From contig NZ_JARSBP010000004.1 of the NCBI RefSeq assembly GCF_029623955.1, forward strand, positions 372,001-436,000: 64,000 nucleotides of DNA, in the 5' to 3' direction. The number at the start of each line of letters is the position of its first letter. Within the stretch, counting starts at the first letter, position 1. Positions 60,265-64,000 of this stretch are shown here, one piece after another. This DNA comes from Mycobacterium sp. 236(2023) (GTDB lineage Bacteria > Actinomycetota > Actinomycetes > Mycobacteriales > Mycobacteriaceae). Both the position numbers and the translations under genes were made by a program. A model generated the notes under the pieces. It saw only the letters and a program-made list of their open reading frames with translations, made no database searches and was not told the origin of the DNA.

Positions 60265-60855
60265 ATGAACCGATTGATGACTCAACGATTCGCATCGGTG
60301 ATTGTCGCCGTGATGCTCGCCTTCGGACTGGTGGCGGTCGGCGGCGCGTCCGCGGGCACTGCGCAGGCGGCACCGGTGGTGTCCAAGGACTTCACGAAGC
60401 CCGCGATCGTCATCCTGGGCTATGGCCTCAAACCCGACGGCACGATGCGGCTGATCCTGCACACCCGCGTGCTCGCCGGAATGGCCATCGGACACATGTT
60501 CCCGCAGTCCCCGATCATCGTCACCGGCGGAAACCCGCGCAACGGGAACACGGAGGCCGGGCAGATGCGCAAGATGTTGCGGCTCTACGGCATCCCCGAG
60601 GAACGGATCATCGTCGAAGACCGCGCCAACAGCACCGTGCAGAACGCGGCGTTCTCGGTGCCGCTCGCCAAGAACGCCGGCACGTCCGGAATCATCCTCG
60701 TCACGTCGTCGTCGCATCAGGACCGGGCGGACGGAAACTTCGCCGACGCGGGAGGCAACATTCTGGCGACGGTGAGCTTCCCTGACAACAACCCGTCGAC
60801 CAACGTGACCCAGTTCGTGAAGGACGTGCTCAGCCCGTTCGTCCCCGTCACCTAG
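60265..60855 (+). CDS. YdcF/DUF218-family protein with signal peptide
   Basis: A 196-residue exported protein. The signal peptide (ASVIVAVMLAFGLVAVGGAS, ending AQAA) precedes a DUF218 domain: KPAIVILGYGLKPDGTMRLI, PIIVTGGNPRNGNTEAGQMR, RIIVEDRANSTVQNA and LVTSSSHQDRA. The family includes SanA/ElyC envelope proteins, involved in wall or antigen polymerisation. An upstream ATG at 60244 is possible. The CPBP gene follows 9 bp later. Confidence 0.88.
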   Translation: MNRLMTQRFASVIVAVMLAFGLVAVGGASAGTAQAAPVVSKDFTKPAIVILGYGLKPDGTMRLILHTRVLAGMAIGHMFPQSPIIVTGGNPRNGNTEAGQMRKMLRLYGIPEERIIVEDRANSTVQNAAFSVPLAKNAGTSGIILVTSSSHQDRADGNFADAGGNILATVSFPDNNPSTNVTQFVKDVLSPFVPVT

Positions 60856-60864
60856 CGTTGAGCC

Positions 60865-61572
60865 GTGGTCGTCGACCAGAAGCCGGTGCGCCGTCACCGA
60901 TGGGGCCTTGGAGCTTTCGTCGTCGTGGAGGCCGTCTACCTGTTGGCGTCGCTGCTGCTGGCGCTTCTCTTCGGAGGCCAGGGGCCCGGACATATCTCGA
61001 TGATTCTTGTGGGTGTCGGCGTGCCGAGCCTGCTGGCCGCCGTCCTCGCTGTGGTCATCACCCAGGTGCGCGGCAACGGGCCGCGAATCGATCTGCGTTT
61101 GCAATGGTCTTGGCGCGCAGCGGGAATCGGTCTCGGTTTCGGTATCGTCGGCCTCTTCGTCACCATTCCGGCGTCGATGCTGTGGATGCAGATCGTCGGC
61201 GAGGGCGCCAACTCCGCGGCGGGTGAGATTTTCGGCGGGGCGCGCAGCACCTGGGGCTGGGCCGTCGCGGTTTTCGTCCTGATCGCGATCGCCGCGCCCA
61301 TCTGCGAGGAGATCGTCTATCGCGGGCTGTTGTGGGGCGCCCTGGACCAGCGGTGGGGACGCTGGGTCGCCTTCGGGGTCTCGACAGTCGTGTTCTCGGT
61401 GGCACACCTCGAACTGACCAGGACTCCGCTGCTGCTGGTCGTGGCGATCCCGATCGGGTTGGCGCGCTTGTACGCCGACAATCTCTCGGCGAGCATCGTG
61501 GCCCACCAGGTGACCAATCTGCTGCCCGGGCTGGTGCTGATGTTCAGCGTCGCCGGCGCGATGCCCGCCTAA
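60865..61572 (+). CDS. CPBP (CAAX-protease/Abi)-family intramembrane metalloprotease
   Basis: A 235-residue membrane protein with about seven helices. The CPBP signature EEIVYRGLLWGAL (residues about 150) provides the glutamate pair; FSVAHLEL gives the first His and IVAHQVTNLL the second. Related proteins protect bacteriocin producers or process prenylated peptides; no bacteriocin is nearby. The GTG at 60865 sets the start. The stop overlaps the convergent hydrolase stop by 4 bp. Confidence 0.9.
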   Translation: MVVDQKPVRRHRWGLGAFVVVEAVYLLASLLLALLFGGQGPGHISMILVGVGVPSLLAAVLAVVITQVRGNGPRIDLRLQWSWRAAGIGLGFGIVGLFVTIPASMLWMQIVGEGANSAAGEIFGGARSTWGWAVAVFVLIAIAAPICEEIVYRGLLWGALDQRWGRWVAFGVSTVVFSVAHLELTRTPLLLVVAIPIGLARLYADNLSASIVAHQVTNLLPGLVLMFSVAGAMPA

Positions 61573-62708
61573 TCGTCCGAGCTGTCCGAGCTGTCCGAGC
61601 CAGAGTCGCTGTCGGCGTCGCTCGCGGAATCGTCGGACGCGCTCGGCTTGGAGGCGTCGGCCTTCGTCGTGCCGCGGTCGGCGTCGGACTCGTCCGCCGC
61701 CTTGGCGTCCTCGCCGGCGTCATCCGCATCGGTGTCGGCATCGTCCTCGAGATCGGTTGCCGGCGAATCTGTTTCGAGCTCGTCTGACTCCTGCGCGTCG
61801 GGCATCGCCGTTGTCCCCGCGAACGCGGTGAAACGCGCCGGCTCGCGAGCATCGTCCTCCGCCTCCTCAGCGCCGTCGGCGTCCTCGGTCGACAACACTG
61901 CCTCGATGGCGTCGTCGTGATCCTCCGGGTCGATGAGGCCGGGGTAGTCGCGGTCGTAGGCCTCGTCGATGATCGCTTTGAGCGGGGCGTTGAGACGGTC
62001 GGCGAGCGCGTCCAGACCGAGGGCACGCAGCGGTTCCAGCAGCGGCAGGTTCTCGCGCCGGATCAGCACGTAGGTGGTGTTGCCCTCTTTCCACACCAGC
62101 TTCTCGGCGCCGAGGTCGATGTTGTTGTAGCCGGGGATGTGGAAGAAGGCGAAGCCGGCCAACGCGTTGGCTAGCGCGAGCACGTTGCGCGGGTCGGTCG
62201 GGAAGTCGGCCGCGCCGTCGTACTCGATGGCGATGTCGAGCACCTCGTACTCGGTGTCCGGTGTGGGCTCGACGAAGGTGGACCGGATGCCGCCGTACTT
62301 GCGCTTCGGGTTGGCCGCGAGCACGAACGACAGGTCCTCCGCGGCGGGTGCGCCCGGCGTGCCTGCGTTCTCCTCGAGCCAGTGGGTCGCGATGGTCGCC
62401 CCTTGTGAGAAGCCCACCACCACCGTCGGCGGTGCCGTCGTGCCCATCGCCGCTTTCAGTGCCCGCAGTCCGTCTTCCTCGGCCCCTTCGGACACCCCGG
62501 AGTTGTAGTCGACGGACGTGCACGAGTTACCCGACGAATCGGAGCAGAAAGATCCCTGGAAGATCTCGTCCATCTCCCAGTCGATCTTGCCGCCGAATGT
62601 ATAGCCCGTGACCGTCAGGACATTTGCTGCCAGAGCATTCGGGGTTGGCGTCGACAGCGTCATCGCAGCAACTGAAGCGGCGCCGACCACAGCGAGCGCT
62701 CCGCGCAT
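61569..62708 (-). CDS. PE-PPE/cutinase-like serine hydrolase with acidic Asp/Ser tail
   Basis: A 379-residue exported serine hydrolase. The signal peptide (GALAVVGAASVAAMTL, ending NALAAN) leads to a PE-PPE domain: LTVTGYTFGGK, FCSDSSGNSCTSVDYNSG, and nucleophile GFSQGA at about residue 100. NPKRKYGGIRSTFVEPTPDT and FHIPGYNNIDLGAEK fit the PE-PPE fold. The last 110 residues are almost entirely Asp, Ser, Ala and Glu (for example DLEDDADTDADDAGEDAKAA), ending in SDSGSDSSDSSDD. It probably acts on envelope lipid esters. A near-palindrome, TGGACGGCCGTCAA, lies 68 bp upstream. Confidence 0.85.
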   Translation of the reverse strand: MRGALAVVGAASVAAMTLSTPTPNALAANVLTVTGYTFGGKIDWEMDEIFQGSFCSDSSGNSCTSVDYNSGVSEGAEEDGLRALKAAMGTTAPPTVVVGFSQGATIATHWLEENAGTPGAPAAEDLSFVLAANPKRKYGGIRSTFVEPTPDTEYEVLDIAIEYDGAADFPTDPRNVLALANALAGFAFFHIPGYNNIDLGAEKLVWKEGNTTYVLIRRENLPLLEPLRALGLDALADRLNAPLKAIIDEAYDRDYPGLIDPEDHDDAIEAVLSTEDADGAEEAEDDAREPARFTAFAGTTAMPDAQESDELETDSPATDLEDDADTDADDAGEDAKAADESDADRGTTKADASKPSASDDSASDADSDSGSDSSDSSDD

Positions 62709-63038
62709 GTTCAGGTCCTAACGTCGGGAGTCCAGCAACGCTGGAAGTCGGGTGGTCCAGGCGAGATGAGATTAGTGGACGGCCGTCAATCTCACAATAT
62801 TTAGCGAGAACTCGTGACTCCCCACGAAAACCGTGCGTACAGGCTATAAGCCGGGACCGGATTCGGGCAGCAGGTCCTGTCTCGGTCCACCGATGGGACG
62901 ACCCCGCCCATGCAACACGTCCAGCGAACCTTTGCGCAACTATTGACGGCCAGGTCAAAGACGATTGCTTGCGTTTGCTGTACATTTGCTCGCCGATTTC
63001 AGCGCGGTAATCGTCGTCATCGTCAAAACTGTTGTCTC
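62709..63038. other. Intergenic region between PE-PPE hydrolase and TetR gene
   Basis: No gene is supported. It holds a 13/14 match to the palindrome at 16879 (62776-62789) and a TTGAC-N6-GTCAA inverted repeat near 62943. It lies upstream of the hydrolase and downstream of the TetR gene. Confidence 0.5.
62776..62789. promoter_or_regulatory. Near-copy of the TTGACGGCCGTCAA palindrome
   Basis: The sequence is TGGACGGCCGTCAA. The inner ten bases GACGGCCGTC form a perfect palindrome. It lies 68 bp upstream of the PE-PPE hydrolase start. Confidence 0.4.
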
Positions 63039-63695
63039 CTAGCCACTTTGGGGCAGTGGGACATTCTCGGTGCGGGTGCCGGCGAGCAGGCCCATCGAGG
63101 CGAACTTGAGCCCGCTGCGCAGCTCGTCGAGGCTGATCGGGTCGTCGGACTCGATGTAGCGGAGGGTCGTCGCGACCGCCATGTTGAAGAACAACCACGC
63201 CAGGGCGCGTGCGCTCAGCTCGTCGCGGTACTGATCTCGGTAGTGGCCCATGTGCAAGGTGGCCATCGCCAGGAGTGTGGCGTTGAGCCCGGAGATGTTC
63301 TCGAATGTGCGTACATGGTCGGGGCGTTCGGCGAGGTACCGGATCAGTCGGCGGTTGGCGATCGTGAAGTCGATGAGGATGTCGATCGAGGACTGCATCG
63401 CTATCTCGGGTGCATCGAGCGTCACCGATCTCAGCATGTCCTCGATCGCTGGGGCCTGCTGGGCTGCCAGCCGCTCGATCGCGGCGTTGACGATCTCTTC
63501 TTTGTTGGTGAAGTACTGGTAGATGGATCCCTTGCTGATGCCTGCCGTGTCGGCGATGAGATTGGTCGTCACCTGCTCAGGGTCGGTTTTCAGGAGCAGG
63601 CCGGCCGCCGTGGACACAATTTTTGCGACCATCTCACGGGATCTTTCTTGCTGGGGCAACTTGCGGCGAGCTGAACTGCGCTTTTCGCCAACCAT
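63039..63695 (-). CDS. TetR-family regulator divergent from an MpaB-type oxygenase
   Basis: A 218-residue regulator. The basic N-terminus (KRSSARRKLPQQERSREM) leads into a helix-turn-helix (residues 20-66: VAKIVSTAAGLLLKTDPEQV, then TTNLIADTAGISKGSIYQYF). The C-terminal domain (RYLAERPDHVRTFENISGLN) resembles TetR_C regulators of lipid genes. It is divergent from the truncated gene at 63752, with 56 bp between, so both probably share an operator. Confidence 0.9.
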   Translation of the reverse strand: MVGEKRSSARRKLPQQERSREMVAKIVSTAAGLLLKTDPEQVTTNLIADTAGISKGSIYQYFTNKEEIVNAAIERLAAQQAPAIEDMLRSVTLDAPEIAMQSSIDILIDFTIANRRLIRYLAERPDHVRTFENISGLNATLLAMATLHMGHYRDQYRDELSARALAWLFFNMAVATTLRYIESDDPISLDELRSGLKFASMGLLAGTRTENVPLPQSG

Positions 63696-63751
63696 TGTGC
63701 TCCCTCGACGCGACTTGAATGCGACCTTGGAGTCATATTAGCTTCGCGGCC

Positions 63752-64000
63752 ATGACCGCCACCGATGACACCGTGCTCGACGACGCCGTTGCGCTGATCG
63801 ACGACGCCCCCGCCGAACTCGTCCCGCTGGACTCGCTGACCGCAGAACACACCGGCCGATGGACCTTCCTGATCGTCGACGGCGCCGCATTCATGATGCA
63901 GGCGATGGAGCCGGTGATCGCCGAGGTGACCGGTCGGTATTCGGCGGCTTTCCAAGGGGATCCGGGCGGCCGGGCGATCCGCTCCATCGATTCCGTGCTG
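63752..64000 (+). CDS. MpaB/DUF2236-type oxygenase (5' part, cut by window)
   Basis: The first 83 residues of a DUF2236 protein (latex-clearing/MpaB-like heme oxygenase family). After MTATDDTVLDDAVALIDDAP, the segment HTGRWTFLIVDGAAFMMQAM, then EVTGRYSAAFQGDPGGRAIR, gives the family's membrane-like helix and the conserved N-terminal region. The rest is beyond the window. It is divergent from the TetR gene. Confidence 0.8.
   Translation, partial: MTATDDTVLDDAVALIDDAPAELVPLDSLTAEHTGRWTFLIVDGAAFMMQAMEPVIAEVTGRYSAAFQGDPGGRAIRSIDSVL

Overview
The window reads as chromosomal DNA of a high-GC mycobacterium, probably a Mycolicibacterium-type environmental species. The evidence is an antigen-85 mycolyltransferase, a PE-PPE-domain serine hydrolase, a 13E12-family HNH gene under a mycobacterial SOS box, a DtxR/IdeR-type iron box, several F420-type LLM oxidoreductases, many TetR regulators, and frequent GTG or leaderless starts. 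I found no rRNA, tRNA, CRISPR array or complete insertion sequence.

Layout. 1-1.8 kb: iron uptake (siderophore-interacting reductase and a truncated FecCD permease) behind an iron box that abuts a leaderless GTG start. 1.8-3.4 kb: SOS-regulated 13E12/HNH gene. 3.5-8.1 kb: ankyrin protein, then a co-oriented set of UGT-like glycosyltransferase, glucosamine-kinase-like kinase and SIS sugar isomerase. 8.2-19.3 kb: hydrolase, PHP phosphatase, small NTF2/SRPBCC proteins, Sap/GAP membrane protein, peptidoglycan amidase, molybdopterin oxidoreductase with divergent TetR, epimerase, and a kinase-lipocalin-like fusion. 19.3-24.5 kb: PEP-synthase-like, LLM and lipocalin-like genes, apparently one operon, with a divergent TetR gene. 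24.6-28.2 kb: GAF-EAL and MASE-GGDEF proteins (cyclic di-GMP turnover) around an SDR gene.

28.2-34.1 kb is the most unusual part. A near-consensus actinobacterial dif site (28716-28743) marks the chromosome terminus. Next to it lie a VapBC module, a frameshifted gene, a MazEF-type module flanked by perfect 19-bp direct repeats, a YaeQ gene and orphan genes. This looks like a terminus-linked plasticity zone.

34.2-64 kb: thiD, DUF1330 and TetR pair, GMC oxidoreductase, LLM enzyme, virginiamycin-B-lyase-like propeller, two phosphotransferase kinases around a TetR gene with a perfect 13-bp inverted-repeat operator, FKBP lipoprotein, DMT exporter, small secreted Pro/Cys proteins, Tat/lipoprotein esterase, S4 protein, type II NADH dehydrogenase, antigen 85, acyl-CoA synthetase, MOSC, YdcF, CPBP protease, PE-PPE hydrolase, and a TetR gene divergent from a truncated MpaB/DUF2236 oxygenase. 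Many convergent pairs overlap by a few bases, which leaves little room for terminators. Two strong hairpins (35058-35090 and 51849-51880) are exceptions.
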